Below are positions 45,204 through 54,267 of a stretch of 64,000 nt of DNA, piece after piece. Below the pieces are notes generated by a model. That model saw only the letters and a program-made list of their open reading frames with translations, did no database searches and had not been told where the DNA came from. Positions within the stretch are counted from its first letter, which is position 1; the number at the start of each line of letters is the position of its first letter. The stretch is from assembly GCA_021803035.1 (NCBI GenBank), contig JAJZME010000078.1, positions 1-64,000 of the forward strand, written 5' to 3'. This stretch comes from Acidobacteriota bacterium. GTDB lineage: Bacteria; Acidobacteriota; Terriglobia; Terriglobales; Acidobacteriaceae. The position numbers were made by a program, and so were the translations under genes.

Positions 45204-45599
45204 CAGCGATAAGGGTAACGCACCGGCGGGGCCTGTGAATTCACAGTCGAAAGGTTGCCGGTTTTCCGAACGCGCGGCAAACGCGCAACAGCCTCCCTGT
45301 CCCGTGTCAGACAACTGCACAACGCTCAACGCCGGATGCGGCGCGCGGCGGTCTTTCACGGATCTTTCATCCTGGCGCTCCCGCGCGCGAGCGCACATGA
45401 AGATTCATCGCTTGTTCACAGCGTCTTGACTTGCCGTTAACGGCAGCCGCCGAACGTAGGTGTTGACGGTCGTCTGTGCGATCGTGCCGAACTTCCCCTT
45501 GCCCCACGGAATCGGGGCCATCCTTCACTAGCAAAAGTAGCCTTTTTCCCCAAGCACGAGATGGATATAGCCCGCCAAGTTCAAAAAGGAGAGTGCCGC
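45204..45599. promoter_or_regulatory. Divergent upstream region of mutL and the TonB receptor
   Basis: 396 bp between divergent genes. It contains the 14-bp palindrome at 45432-45445 and TTGAC-type sequences at 45426 and 45462, but no confident -10 partner. No riboswitch was recognised. Confidence 0.4.
45432..45445. promoter_or_regulatory. 14-bp perfect palindrome, candidate operator
   Basis: TGCCGTTAACGGCA is a perfect palindrome about 155 bp before the TonB receptor ATG and immediately after a TTGACT sequence (45426-45431), a typical place for a dimeric repressor site. Confidence 0.4.
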
Positions 45600-48281
45600 A
45601 TGTTCCGCAAGTGGATTGTCTGTCTTTGCATGACGCTGCTCGGTTGCAGCATTGCCTTCGCCGCCGGTACGCAGGTGCAAGGAACGGTTGTAGACTCCTC
45701 CGGAGCCGCAATACCGGGGGCCACCGTTTCATTAACGGATCTGTCAACCAACCAAGTGATTCATACGACGACAAGCGCTAAAGGCCAGTTTGCCTTCAAG
45801 GATGTGGCCCCCGAACCACAGCTCATCAACATCAAGAAGCCGGGGTTTCAGTCATTCACGAAGCGGGTTTTGCCGACGGTAAAAGCCCCGGCCACCGTCA
45901 AAGCCACGATGAACGTGGCGAATTTAGCCCAGAATGTCACCGTGCTTGGCACGGTAAACCCCGCGGCCCGGCCCGTGCCCAGCCGCGAGGATGTCATGCT
46001 GAAACCGGAAACGCTTGTCGTCCTCGACCGGAAACAGTTGGAAACCGCTGGCCCGGTGGCCGGCGGGGCACAGATGGTTTCGTCCACGCCGGGCGCGAAC
46101 GTCATGGGCTACGGAGAGACCGGCAGTACGAAATATACGATCATGCTGAACGGAATCCAGCAGGGCTATGCAGGTGAAGCGTCGGGCTTCACGGCTCCCG
46201 GCTCGCTGGGCGTGACCTTCGACGGAGTTCCGATCAGTGACCCGGCAACCGGGCTGTGGCAGTCGGCAACCATGCCGCAGAACCTGGTCATGCAGAACCT
46301 GGCGGTTACTTATGGCCCCGGCCAGCCAATGAACCGGTGGTACAACAGCGTGGGCGGATCGATCGAGTTCACTCCGGTGCAGCCGACAGAAGGCCACCAC
46401 CTGAGCGTCGCCGCCACCGAGGGCCCCTTCGGCCAGCAGAATTTCGCTCTAGTGGCCAATACGGGCAACCTCTTCGGCTGGTCCACCGTGGTCGGCGGCG
46501 GCGTGGGCCGCGGAGACAACTACCTGCAAGGTCCCGACGGCTTCGGAAACCACTCCAAGAACGGCTCCGTATTCGGCAAGACGCTGAAGACCTTCTCCGC
46601 GGGAAGCATCGAGCTGGGGCTCTTCTACGCCAAGGCGGGAGGCTATCGTCCCACCACGATTCCCACCACGTACGTGGGCCTGAACGAACCGAGCGGCATA
46701 CAGTTCAGCCAGGCGACGAGCGGGTTCTATAACGTCCTGCCCTATGCCGACTACAACAAGTACGACACCAATGAAATGTTCCTGGCCTACGGGCGCGAGA
46801 CTCTCTTCCTGGGCAGGAACAGCACGCTGCAGAATTTGACCTGGTACAACCACATCCGCCGTTTTCACCGCCGCACCACCGATGCTCTTGCCGGAGGTCC
46901 CACGCTGGACGAGTGGAACAACCCGCACAGCAACATCTTTGGCGACCAGGTCAACATGGCCGAAGACCTTCCCTTCAATACGATCAACTTCGGCGGTTTC
47001 CTGCTGCATGAGCTCTATAACACGCGCAACATCTTCTTTAACGCCGCGGATGGAGGCAGTGGCGCCGAACAACTCATCGGCCTCCATTCGAAGTTCCGCT
47101 CGGGCTACTTCCATTACGATAATGTGGCCTTCTACGCCCAGGACGATATTCACCCCGTGCCGCGCGTTCACATTATTCCCGGTGTGCGCGTGGTGGGATT
47201 CTCCACCAGCTATGGAGACCAGGCATTTCGTGATTTCAAGCTCGCCCCGGGCGTAATCCCATCCACCCACTGCTCGTTGTATCCGGTGGTGCCGAGCGGG
47301 ACATCGCTAGCCGCCGGCCGGAAGATCGATCCTTTCTACGACATCTTTGGCACTCCCAACGCGACCGACCAGGGATCGATATGCGGCGAGCACAGAAGCA
47401 CCTCGGCGGTCGAACCCTCGATCGACGCCTCCGTGATGCCCACCAACTGGCTGACCATCTATGGCGGCTATGACACCATCTACCACTCGCCCGCGCTCGG
47501 CGGCGGCGGCGGCATGTTCCAGAAAGTGGACCCGATCTACTACATGCTAGCCAAAGGCGCCTACACGCAGTTCGGCGGCAAAGTTCACTTCACCCATGCG
47601 CCGGGCCTGGGAAACTTCATCGCCGGGCTGGATTACTTCCATCTCAGCTACACCAACCAGGAGCTTGATTTCGAGACGGCGACCGGCATAGAGGGCACCT
47701 CCGGTGGCAATTCCGCCTACCACGGCGCGGATCTCTTCTTTGACGCCGATCCGGCGAGTAACATCCACATCTTCCTGGACTACGCGGGAGAAGCGGCGAA
47801 CTTCACCACCTACGTCCTGGGCAACTCCCTGGCCGCGTGCGAGGCGAACCCCTCCAGTTGCACGTTCCTCAACAACCTGCCCGTCACGTACGTTCCAAAC
47901 TACACCCTGAATACGGGCATTTACTACGGCTTCGAGAAGCACAATCACGAAATAATCGAGCCGCGCTTCTGGATTGATTCAACCGGTTCGCAGAACATCT
48001 GGAACAACAACACCGGCGAGCCCTCGAATCAGGCCATCCCGTCCTACACAACGGTGAACCTCGGCTTGACCGCCCCTGTGCGCCTGGAAAAGCAGTCGTT
48101 CAATTTGCAGGTCGATATGCTGAACCTTGCGAACTCGAAGTACAACCAATATGCGTACATCTCCAGCGGCGGTTATTTCGCTTCGCTCGCACCGAATCCA
48201 AACAATCCGCCCAGCGGTTACACCAATGCCTACCCCGGGGCCCCTTTGTCGATCTACGGCACGGTCGCGTATCACTTCTGA
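45600..48281 (+). CDS. TonB-dependent receptor with carboxypeptidase-regulatory-like N-terminus
   Basis: 893-aa outer-membrane receptor. AAGGAGAG lies 6 nt before the ATG. A signal peptide (WIVCLCMTLLGCSIAFAAG) is followed by a CarboxypepD-regulatory-like beta domain (TVVDSSGAAIPGATVSLTDL; AKGQFAFKDVAPEPQLINIK), a plug-like region (about 140-260; TKYTIMLNGIQQG; VTFDGVPISDPATGLWQ; NSVGGSIEFTP) and a beta-barrel ending in an aromatic residue (YGTVAYHF), the usual BamA recognition signature. This layout is typical of large acidobacterial TonB receptors. The plug contains a good VTFDGVPISDP motif. The substrate is unknown; no binding lipoprotein or enzyme cluster is adjacent. An intrinsic terminator follows. 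Confidence 0.9.
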   Translation: MFRKWIVCLCMTLLGCSIAFAAGTQVQGTVVDSSGAAIPGATVSLTDLSTNQVIHTTTSAKGQFAFKDVAPEPQLINIKKPGFQSFTKRVLPTVKAPATVKATMNVANLAQNVTVLGTVNPAARPVPSREDVMLKPETLVVLDRKQLETAGPVAGGAQMVSSTPGANVMGYGETGSTKYTIMLNGIQQGYAGEASGFTAPGSLGVTFDGVPISDPATGLWQSATMPQNLVMQNLAVTYGPGQPMNRWYNSVGGSIEFTPVQPTEGHHLSVAATEGPFGQQNFALVANTGNLFGWSTVVGGGVGRGDNYLQGPDGFGNHSKNGSVFGKTLKTFSAGSIELGLFYAKAGGYRPTTIPTTYVGLNEPSGIQFSQATSGFYNVLPYADYNKYDTNEMFLAYGRETLFLGRNSTLQNLTWYNHIRRFHRRTTDALAGGPTLDEWNNPHSNIFGDQVNMAEDLPFNTINFGGFLLHELYNTRNIFFNAADGGSGAEQLIGLHSKFRSGYFHYDNVAFYAQDDIHPVPRVHIIPGVRVVGFSTSYGDQAFRDFKLAPGVIPSTHCSLYPVVPSGTSLAAGRKIDPFYDIFGTPNATDQGSICGEHRSTSAVEPSIDASVMPTNWLTIYGGYDTIYHSPALGGGGGMFQKVDPIYYMLAKGAYTQFGGKVHFTHAPGLGNFIAGLDYFHLSYTNQELDFETATGIEGTSGGNSAYHGADLFFDADPASNIHIFLDYAGEAANFTTYVLGNSLAACEANPSSCTFLNNLPVTYVPNYTLNTGIYYGFEKHNHEIIEPRFWIDSTGSQNIWNNNTGEPSNQAIPSYTTVNLGLTAPVRLEKQSFNLQVDMLNLANSKYNQYAYISSGGYFASLAPNPNNPPSGYTNAYPGAPLSIYGTVAYHF

Positions 48282-48310
48282 TCCAGCGCGCCAACGGCAA
48301 CTCCAACGCG

Positions 48311-48345
48311 ACAAGGCCCACCCCACGGGGTGGGCCTTGTTTTTG
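48311..48345 (+). terminator. Rho-independent terminator after the TonB receptor
   Basis: A perfect inverted repeat (arms ACAAGGCCCACCCC / GGGGTGGGCCTTGT, tiny loop) ends in TTTTTG, 30 bp after the receptor stop codon. Confidence 0.9.
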
Positions 48346-48481
48346 CTTGAAGCTTCGGTCATCAGCCGGGTCTCACGGCAATCGGCAACATCTGGTGTTG
48401 TATGCGCACGGCTGCACACGCTACCGAACATCGACAGTCCGGTCTCCGCCTCACAATTTCGATTTTTTTGCGGCAGGCCGG

Positions 48482-48718
48482 TTAGATGCCCACGCCAAAT
48501 TCGCTGACGGGCTTTTCACCGGCGTTGGAGTAGAAATCGTAGGGGGTGCGCTTCTTGAAGCGATAGCGGCTGCGCAACTCGACGCCCAGGTAGACGCTCA
48601 ACACGGCCACCACCATGCCCATGGAGAACCAGCCGACCACCTGCAGGGCGCTGGAAGACTTCTTCGCGCTGACGACATTATCCAACTCGGGCAAGAGTGG
48701 AACTGGATCGGTGGACAT
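48482..48718 (-). CDS. Small single-pass membrane protein
   Basis: 78-aa protein whose ATG (complement 48716-48718) follows GGAGG by about 9 nt. One transmembrane segment (VVGWFSMGMVVAVLSVYLGV) is followed by a basic stretch (RSRYRFKKRTPYDFY), so the C-terminus is probably cytoplasmic. No family is recognised. It lies 81 bp downstream of the adenosine deaminase-like gene on the same strand and may be cotranscribed with it. Confidence 0.6.
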   Translation of the reverse strand: MSTDPVPLLPELDNVVSAKKSSSALQVVGWFSMGMVVAVLSVYLGVELRSRYRFKKRTPYDFYSNAGEKPVSEFGVGI

Positions 48719-48799
48719 CAGCAAAAGCCTCCTATTGGCATGATAACCCAGTTTTGTTTTCGCGGGGTGAAACACGGATAAACGGAAGCGGACGAGTGT

Positions 48800-49831
48800 T
48801 TACCGGATTGAGTCAATTCGCGCAAGCCACGCTGCTTTCTCTGTTTCGGGAAGAAAACTGGCACGGAATGAGTTGCGCGCCAGTTCCCGCAGCTCGTCGC
48901 GGGTGAAATTCTGGTGCGTGTGCGCAAGCAGGTATTCGTGGGCCACATCGGAGCCGAAAAAGGCGGGATCGTCGGAATTGAGCGTCACCAGCAGCCCCCT
49001 GTCGAAGTAGCGGCGCAGCGGGTGCGCGGCAAACGAAGGACAAATCCCGGTGCGCACGTTGGAGGAGGGATTCAGTTCCAGCGCGATACCGCGCAGCTTC
49101 AGTTCATCCATGAGCCTCTCGTCTTCGACGGCCGAAAGCGCATGTCCGATGCGCTCCGAACCGATCGAAAGCGCCTCCCGGATCGCCTCCGGCCCGGTGG
49201 TTTCGCCGGCATGGTTGGTGAGCCGCAGGCCCGCCTGGCGAGCCTGCGCATACAGCGCGCGGAAGGGCTCGGAGCCGCAGCGGCGCTCGTCGCCGCCCAG
49301 GCCGATGCCGACGACTGCGGGTTTTTCGGCGCGCATCTGGGCCGCTTTGAAGAAGACGCGCTCGGCCTCCGGTACGGAAAAGTGGCGCACGGCGTCGAAG
49401 ATCCAGTAAAGCGACAACCCCAGTTCGCGCCGGGCACGTTCGCGCGCGCGCTCCAGGCCCGCGAAAACCGGCTCGAATGCCCCGGGATCGTGGTTGCGCC
49501 ACATATAGATGACGCCAACGGAGATGTAGACCTCGGCATGGACCACGCCCTGCGCGGCCAGTTGCTGCATCATACGCCAGGCGGCCAGTTCGTAGTCCTC
49601 GGGCTTGGTCAGCAGCCTGGTCACTTCCCGGAAGGCCTGAATGAAACCAGTGAAGTCGGTGAATTGGTAGAGGGCTTCGGCTGCGGCCAGGGGAATGGGC
49701 TGCGCGTCGTGCCGCGCGCTCAGCTCCACCAGTGTCGCCGGCAGAATCGTTCCTTCGAGGTGCAGATGCAGCTCGGCTTTGGGCAGGCGGCGGATGAAAT
49801 CGGTGATGGAGCCGGTGCGATCGCTCAACAT
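48800..49831 (-). CDS. Adenosine deaminase family protein
   Basis: 343-aa amidohydrolase that converts adenosine (or a related purine such as adenine) to the 6-oxo form. Metal ligands and catalytic residues are present: KAELHLHLEGTI (two His), TNHAGETTGPEAI (His and catalytic Glu), RIGHALSAVED (His) and TLNSDDPAFFG (Asp pair). The length fits Add-like enzymes; substrate choice between adenosine and adenine cannot be decided from motifs alone. The upstream open frame toward 50329 is a shadow of the next gene. The ATG at complement 49829-49831 precedes LSDRTGSITDFIRRLPKAEL, the family start. Confidence 0.88.
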   Translation of the reverse strand: MLSDRTGSITDFIRRLPKAELHLHLEGTILPATLVELSARHDAQPIPLAAAEALYQFTDFTGFIQAFREVTRLLTKPEDYELAAWRMMQQLAAQGVVHAEVYISVGVIYMWRNHDPGAFEPVFAGLERARERARRELGLSLYWIFDAVRHFSVPEAERVFFKAAQMRAEKPAVVGIGLGGDERRCGSEPFRALYAQARQAGLRLTNHAGETTGPEAIREALSIGSERIGHALSAVEDERLMDELKLRGIALELNPSSNVRTGICPSFAAHPLRRYFDRGLLVTLNSDDPAFFGSDVAHEYLLAHTHQNFTRDELRELARNSFRASFLPETEKAAWLARIDSIR

Positions 49832-49893
49832 AGGATCGTTTTCAGTATTCCATGCGACCCTGTGGTGTGCGCCTTGCCCAGGGATTGCGGCGG

Positions 49894-51018
49894 CTAAGGA
49901 ACGGGATAGACGCGGTTCTTCCAGCCACCGCCGCGGCCGGCGTGGTGGCGGAACGCAGAGGCAAGCGTGGCGCCAAGGTAGAACAAGGCGATCAGAGGCA
50001 GGGCGATTCCCCAGATGGGCGTAATGCGGTAGCGGCGCAGGGTGGGTTGAAAAGCGAGAGTCATGGCCGCCCAGGCAAGCAACCCGAGCAGGCGCGCCAG
50101 CCCGTGGGCGCAGACGGCGAGCAGCGGCGGCACAGCGTAGAGCAGCCCCATGCCGGCCAGGCAGCCCAGCAGCACCAGCGGCGAATGACCAAGCTGCACG
50201 TAGGCGGTGCGGGCAATCATGTTCCAGATCTCGCTCCAGTTGCGGTAGACGCGAATGGACCGGGCGTGGGAGGCGTGGCCGAGCCAGATGCGGCCGCCCG
50301 TGGACTTCACTGCGCGGGCCAGGGCACAATCATCAATCAATTCGCCGCGGATGCGGGAGACGCCATCGATGCGGTTCATCGCCGTGCGCGCCACCAGAAT
50401 GGTTCCACCCGCGGCTGCGGCAAGACCCCGGCCAGGATCGGCCGCCCAGGCGAAGGGATACAGCATCTGGAAGAAGAAGACGAAGGCGGGGATCAGGGCG
50501 CGTTCCGCCGGGGTCTCGCAGTGGAGGTGGACCATCTCGGAGACGAGATCGAGATGGCCGGATTCGGCCTTGGCAACCAGAGAGGAGAGATGGCCGGACG
50601 CATGCTCGATGTCGGCGTCAGTCAGCAAAATATAATCGGCGGCCTGCGCCGCGGGCCGCGCAAGTCCCTGCTGGATGGCCCAGAGCTTGCCGCTCCAGCC
50701 GGGTGGCAGCGGCTGGCCGGCAACGATGTCGAGCCGCGGAGCCGGACCGAGTGAGGCGGCAAGGGCAGCGGTGCCGTCCGTGCTGTTGTCGTCGACCAGG
50801 ACCACTGAGAATTCACCGCGATAGTCCTGTGCAAGCAGGGAGCCGATGCTCGTAGCGATGTGCGCGGCTTCGTCGCGCGCGGGGACAATTGCGACGACCC
50901 TGGCGGCCCCGGAGGGCGCCCCGGCGCCAAGCTCCGGCGAAGAATGCCAGAACCGGCCGTGGAACCCAATCAGGTAAACCCAGGCGGCGATGGCGAGCAA
51001 TGAGAGAAGAGCAATCAC
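49894..51018 (-). CDS. hpnB: HpnB-like glycosyltransferase (hopanoid-associated family 2)
   Basis: 374-aa membrane glycosyltransferase. A GT-A domain is evident: VVAIVPARDEAAHI, VVLVDDNSTDGT, ILLTDADIEH (DxD-type metal site). The segments PLPPGWSGKLWAIQQGL and FVFFFQMLYPFAW, plus LIDDCALARAVK, match the hopene-associated HpnB group as I recall it. TM segments lie at the N-terminus and about 280-360. The GTG at complement 51016-51018 is the first codon, overlapping the broken GGDEF reading frame by 4 bp; GAGAATGAACAA gives a weak ribosome site. It probably acts in hopanoid side-chain modification; no other hopanoid gene is in view. Confidence 0.7.
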   Translation of the reverse strand: MIALLSLLAIAAWVYLIGFHGRFWHSSPELGAGAPSGAARVVAIVPARDEAAHIATSIGSLLAQDYRGEFSVVLVDDNSTDGTAALAASLGPAPRLDIVAGQPLPPGWSGKLWAIQQGLARPAAQAADYILLTDADIEHASGHLSSLVAKAESGHLDLVSEMVHLHCETPAERALIPAFVFFFQMLYPFAWAADPGRGLAAAAGGTILVARTAMNRIDGVSRIRGELIDDCALARAVKSTGGRIWLGHASHARSIRVYRNWSEIWNMIARTAYVQLGHSPLVLLGCLAGMGLLYAVPPLLAVCAHGLARLLGLLAWAAMTLAFQPTLRRYRITPIWGIALPLIALFYLGATLASAFRHHAGRGGGWKNRVYPVP

Positions 51019-51118
51019 TTGTTCATTCTCGAAGATCCATTCCGATTGCGACGGGAAAAATGCTGCTGAATAGAAGGCAATCTCCGTCTTTCAACACTCC
51101 CGGGGAATGCCTGACCGA

Positions 51119-52195
51119 CTACCGGGCGCTTGCCGAGATCAAAGCAGTCATCTGAATCCCACCACTGCGCGAAGCCTTCTTGTGTGCATACATCGCCGCG
51201 TCGGCGCGCGCCAGCAATACCGTCATAATTCTCATCCGCGGCGTGCTCGGCCAGCCCGATCGCCGCATTCAGTTCGAGATTTTTCGGTCCCGAAGACGAG
51301 GAAACGGTGTAGCTGCCGCAGACCCATTTGCGCACCCGCTCAGTTTGCGCGCTGGCCTCGGCAAGGCCGCAGTCGAGCAGGATAAGGAGCTCATCGCCAC
51401 CCCAGCGGCCGATGATGTCCGTCGAGCGGCACGCCGACTTGAGCTCGCCTGCAAATTGCTTCAGCGCTTCGTCGCCGACGACGTGCCCGAGTTCATCGTT
51501 CACCTTCTTGAACCCGTCAATATCGAGAACGGCAATGCAAAAAGGGCTCGATTGGGCGATGCGCTTTTCGATCTGGCGTTCGACGTAGAGCCGGCTGCGC
51601 AATCGGGTGAGCGTGTCACGCGAAGCCAGCTCTTCGGCCGCCTCGAGCCTGGCCTCGTAATCCGAAACCTGCTTGCGGAGCTCTTCCATGGCCGCCTTGC
51701 CCTCTTCAGTCATGCGCTGGATCGAGATCTTCAACTCCGCCGTGCTCTTCTCGATCGAGACGCGAATTTCGGTGAGGTCCTCAAGGCTGGCGATGGCCCG
51801 CAGGCGGTGACAGCGTGCATCTGGACCGCGCTGCGCTGATCGCGCACACCCACACTCTCGGCGGTGTGCGCTACGGTGAGCAACCGTTTCCTCACCTCAT
51901 CGGCTTTCTCACGGTAGTGCTGTGCGCCGGCCCCGCAGTTGCTCCGGCGCCTCCAGGTCAGTGGCTTGGACGGCCTCGCTGCTTATCGTCGCGCTGAGGC
52001 CTTCTTCGAGCTTGCGCAGACGCAGCTCAGCTCGCCGCCCAGAGCGGGACAAGCTTCCAGGCTGCAGTTGCCGATCTCCACCAGCGCCGAACCGTAGGCT
52101 GCCAGCGCCGCCGCCAGCGTCCCCATCCGCGGCTGCCCTTCTTCACAAGCCGGCAGAACGAGTTGCCCGTCAAGATATCTTTTCAGCGAGATCAT
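51119..52195 (-). pseudogene. Decayed diguanylate cyclase (GGDEF) gene with at least four frame lesions
   Basis: Read across frames, the minus strand encodes a protein starting MISLKRYLDGQLVLPACEEG, with an N-terminal helical sensor (KADEVRKRLLTVAHTAESVG), a coiled-coil (IRVSIEKSTAELKISIQRM) and a GGDEF domain (ASRDTLTRLRSRLYVERQIE; IAVLDIDGFKKVNDELGH; RWGGDELLILL; ARADAAMYAHKKASRSGG), ending at TAG 51119-51121. Four lesions break it: a 5-bp tandem duplication (AGCTC twice, 52024-52033), a one-base change near 51930, another near 51807 and an inserted base near 51216. The longest surviving frame (51734-51015) has the domain's first two-thirds including GGDEL, but lacks the correct C-terminal part. 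Confidence 0.8.
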
Positions 52196-52510
52196 GGGCG
52201 ATCCAGGCGAGCGTACTTGCAAAGCGCACGCCAGCCTTTCTATCGGCAAATTTTGCGGTCTCTTTAGTGATCCCGTCTCGGAGAGGGCTGAACAGGCCGA
52301 GTAGATAATGTTCGGAGGGATCTTCCGGGGTGAGGCTGGCGGCGAGTTCGCGAAAGCATGCGCGCATGAGCGCCATGCGGAGGATCTCTGCAGGCCGTCC
52401 GGAGATGAGACCACTGACCACGGCGAGCGTAGCAATACGCCGAAAGGCCTGATCGCCTGCCATGATGAGCGCAGACTCCACGGAGCGCACCTCCCGACTC
52501 CCATGCCTTC
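52170..52510 (-). pseudogene. C-terminal HDOD fragment of a YuxH-type signalling protein
   Basis: The minus-strand frame with REVRSVESALIMAGDQAFRR, then IATLAVVSGLISGRPAEIL, ALMRACFRELAASL and HYLLGLF is the middle of an HDOD domain as found behind an EAL domain in YuxH-like proteins. The N-terminal EAL part and start are absent: the frame closes upstream just after the tRNA gene's 3' end, and the C-terminus diverges after LLGLFS into unmatched sequence (ITKETAKFADRK). It overlaps the start of the decayed GGDEF gene. The fragment therefore seems to be truncated at both ends. Family call is from motif memory. Confidence 0.6.
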
Positions 52511-52535
52511 AGATCCAGACCGTAAATTGTTGATA

Positions 52536-52610
52536 TGGTGGGCGCTGTAGGATTCGAACCTACGACTTCCACCGTGTGAAGGTGGCACTCTACCGCTGAG
52601 TTAAGCGCCC
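52536..52610 (-). tRNA. tRNA-Val (anticodon CAC)
   Basis: The minus strand folds as a cloverleaf: acceptor GGGCGCT/AGCGCCC, D arm with AGCGGTAGAG, anticodon stem CCACC/GGTGG around loop TTCACAC (anticodon CAC), T arm GTAGG-TTCGAAT-CCTAC, discriminator A and an encoded CCA (complement 52536-52538). The 5' end is 52610. Confidence 0.97.
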
Positions 52611-52994
52611 TTGCAGGAATGGAGATGGACGGGAACGTCCCGTCGGTTAGAGTAACACCAGCGGGGCTTTAGGGCCAAACCTGCGGTGGCGGCGCCTTGC
52701 AAGCCTTTCCCGCATCGATTTGCCATGGGCTGGAGCATCAAACCGGGCGGTTGCGCTGGCAACTTTCTCCCCGATGGGGTGGAGGAATGGTGTCTCCGCC
52801 GTGCGCCGGGAAGCTTCGCTCTGGCGCCGGACCTGGGCGGCATTCCGCCCGTCGGGCGGCCGGGTTACACGCTTGCCTTCGGCAGGATCCCTGGTGCCGG
52901 AGCCGGCGCGGGACGCAAGGGCGCGCGGCGAAAATCCAGCCCGGAAACCGCGCCGGCGGCGCAACCTTCCGACCCGGCCGGTGTTCCAGAAGAT
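52611..52994. other. Upstream region between tRNA-Val and the sigma gene
   Basis: 384 bp holding the tRNA promoter (minus) and the sigma promoter (plus), neither identified. The sigma frame stays open upstream to 52686, but that N-terminal part is Pro/Ala/Gly-rich without domain support. Confidence 0.4.
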
Positions 52995-53675
52995 ATGGCG
53001 ACCATGGTCCTGGACAACCCGGCCCTGGGCGCGACGTTGGCGCAACGGCCCGAAGTGAAGTCCAACAGAGGAATGGGAGCGCAAGCGGAATTGGATCCCG
53101 CCAGCGACGCAGCCATGATGCTGCGTCTGGCCGCAGGCGATGAGGCGTGTTTCAGCTACCTGGTGGGAAAATACCATCGGGCCATGATTCACTTCCTGTT
53201 CCGGATGGTCCGCAACCAGGCGGTTGCCGAGGAGCTGGCGCAGGAAGTGTTCCTGCGTGTCTACCGGTCCAGGGAGAGCTATCGGGCGGAAGCCAAGTTC
53301 ACGACGTGGCTTTACCGGATAGCCACCAATCTGGCGGTGAACTATGCGCGCGACACGCGAAAGGAACGAGGAGCGCAGACAGTTTACCTGGACGCAGCGG
53401 ACGGAGAGACGGGCGCCATGCCCGACGTTGCCGACGACAGGCCAGGCGTGGAGCAGCAGTTGCTGCGCAATGAGCGAATGGAAGCCATCCGCGCCCAGGT
53501 GATGGCCTTGCCCGAGCGGCAACGGGCGGCGGTGCTGATGCACAAGTACCAGGGGTTGGATTATCGCCAGATCGGGGAGGTGCTGAAGTTGAGCGAATCG
53601 GCGACCAAGTCGCTGCTCTTCCGCGCCTACCAAACGCTGCGCGATAAGCTAAAGGGCTTTGTGGAAAGGGACTAA
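52995..53675 (+). CDS. ECF-type RNA polymerase sigma factor
   Basis: 226-aa extracytoplasmic-function sigma factor. Region 2 shows FSYLVGKYHRAMIHFLFRMV, then AEELAQEVFLRVYRSRESY and FTTWLYRIATNLAVNYARDT; region 4 shows ALPERQRAAVLMHKYQGLDY, RQIGEVLKLSESATKSLLFR with its helix-turn-helix. The ATG at 52995 gives an N-terminal extension of about 40 residues before region 2; longer starts (52725) are possible. It is followed by an anti-sigma-like membrane gene, the normal partner order. Target promoters are unknown. Confidence 0.92.
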   Translation: MATMVLDNPALGATLAQRPEVKSNRGMGAQAELDPASDAAMMLRLAAGDEACFSYLVGKYHRAMIHFLFRMVRNQAVAEELAQEVFLRVYRSRESYRAEAKFTTWLYRIATNLAVNYARDTRKERGAQTVYLDAADGETGAMPDVADDRPGVEQQLLRNERMEAIRAQVMALPERQRAAVLMHKYQGLDYRQIGEVLKLSESATKSLLFRAYQTLRDKLKGFVERD

Positions 53676-53709
53676 AGCCGGATTACACCGGCGAGGATCG
53701 GGGGAAGCG

Positions 53710-54225
53710 ATGAGAGCGAGACGCATAAATTGCGCTGGAATGGAATCGAAGCTGGCTGGCCTGCTGCTCGATCCGAACGCCGCGCCTGCCAAGGTTCAAG
53801 GGCATGTTGAGCAGTGCGGTAACTGCAAGTCCGAACTGGAGGAGTTGAAGGCCACGATGGCGTTGCTGGACTCCTGGGAGGGTCCGGAGCCGAGTCCTTA
53901 TTTTCTGTCGCGGCTCGAGGCGCGCATGAAGGAAGAGCGCGAGGCCGCGCCTGCCGGGTGGCTCAAGAGGAGACTGTCCGGATGGTTCGCTGCCTTTGTC
54001 TACGGGTCTCATGCTCGGGTGCGTCCGCTGGCGGCTATGGCTTTAACGACTTTGCTTTTCCTGGGGGGAGGAGCATATCTGGGGCTGACCAACTGGGATC
54101 AGGTGCCCGCCCCGGCAAGGGAGACCGCAGTTGTGCAGGATTTGCAAACGCTGGCGAACAACGCGCAGCTCCTGGACCAGTTGGAAGCACTTTCGACCAA
54201 TGACACCAATAACAGCGGCAACTAG
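53710..54225 (+). CDS. Anti-sigma factor with zinc-finger-like (HC2) N-terminus
   Basis: 171-aa single-pass membrane protein. The N-terminal segment CAGMESKLAGLLLDPNAAPA...HVEQCGNCKSELEEL contains the HxxxCxxC pattern of anti-sigma zinc-binding domains. A TM helix (LAAMALTTLLFLGGGAYLGL) lies at residues about 112-131, with a short periplasmic tail ending in NDTNNSGN. GGGGGAA precedes the ATG at 53710, which lies 34 bp after the sigma gene; an earlier GTG at 53659 is less likely. It should hold the sigma factor inactive at the membrane until an envelope signal arrives. Confidence 0.8.
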   Translation: MRARRINCAGMESKLAGLLLDPNAAPAKVQGHVEQCGNCKSELEELKATMALLDSWEGPEPSPYFLSRLEARMKEEREAAPAGWLKRRLSGWFAAFVYGSHARVRPLAAMALTTLLFLGGGAYLGLTNWDQVPAPARETAVVQDLQTLANNAQLLDQLEALSTNDTNNSGN

Positions 54226-54267
54226 CGGTACGTACACCTTCGGCTGAATGCCGTGTGAGCAAAGCCT

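Noticed and set aside
52536-52610. An integrated element at tRNA-Val
   Set aside because: No integrase, no second copy of the tRNA 3' end and no phage or plasmid genes were seen; only the truncated HDOD fragment hints at past exchange.
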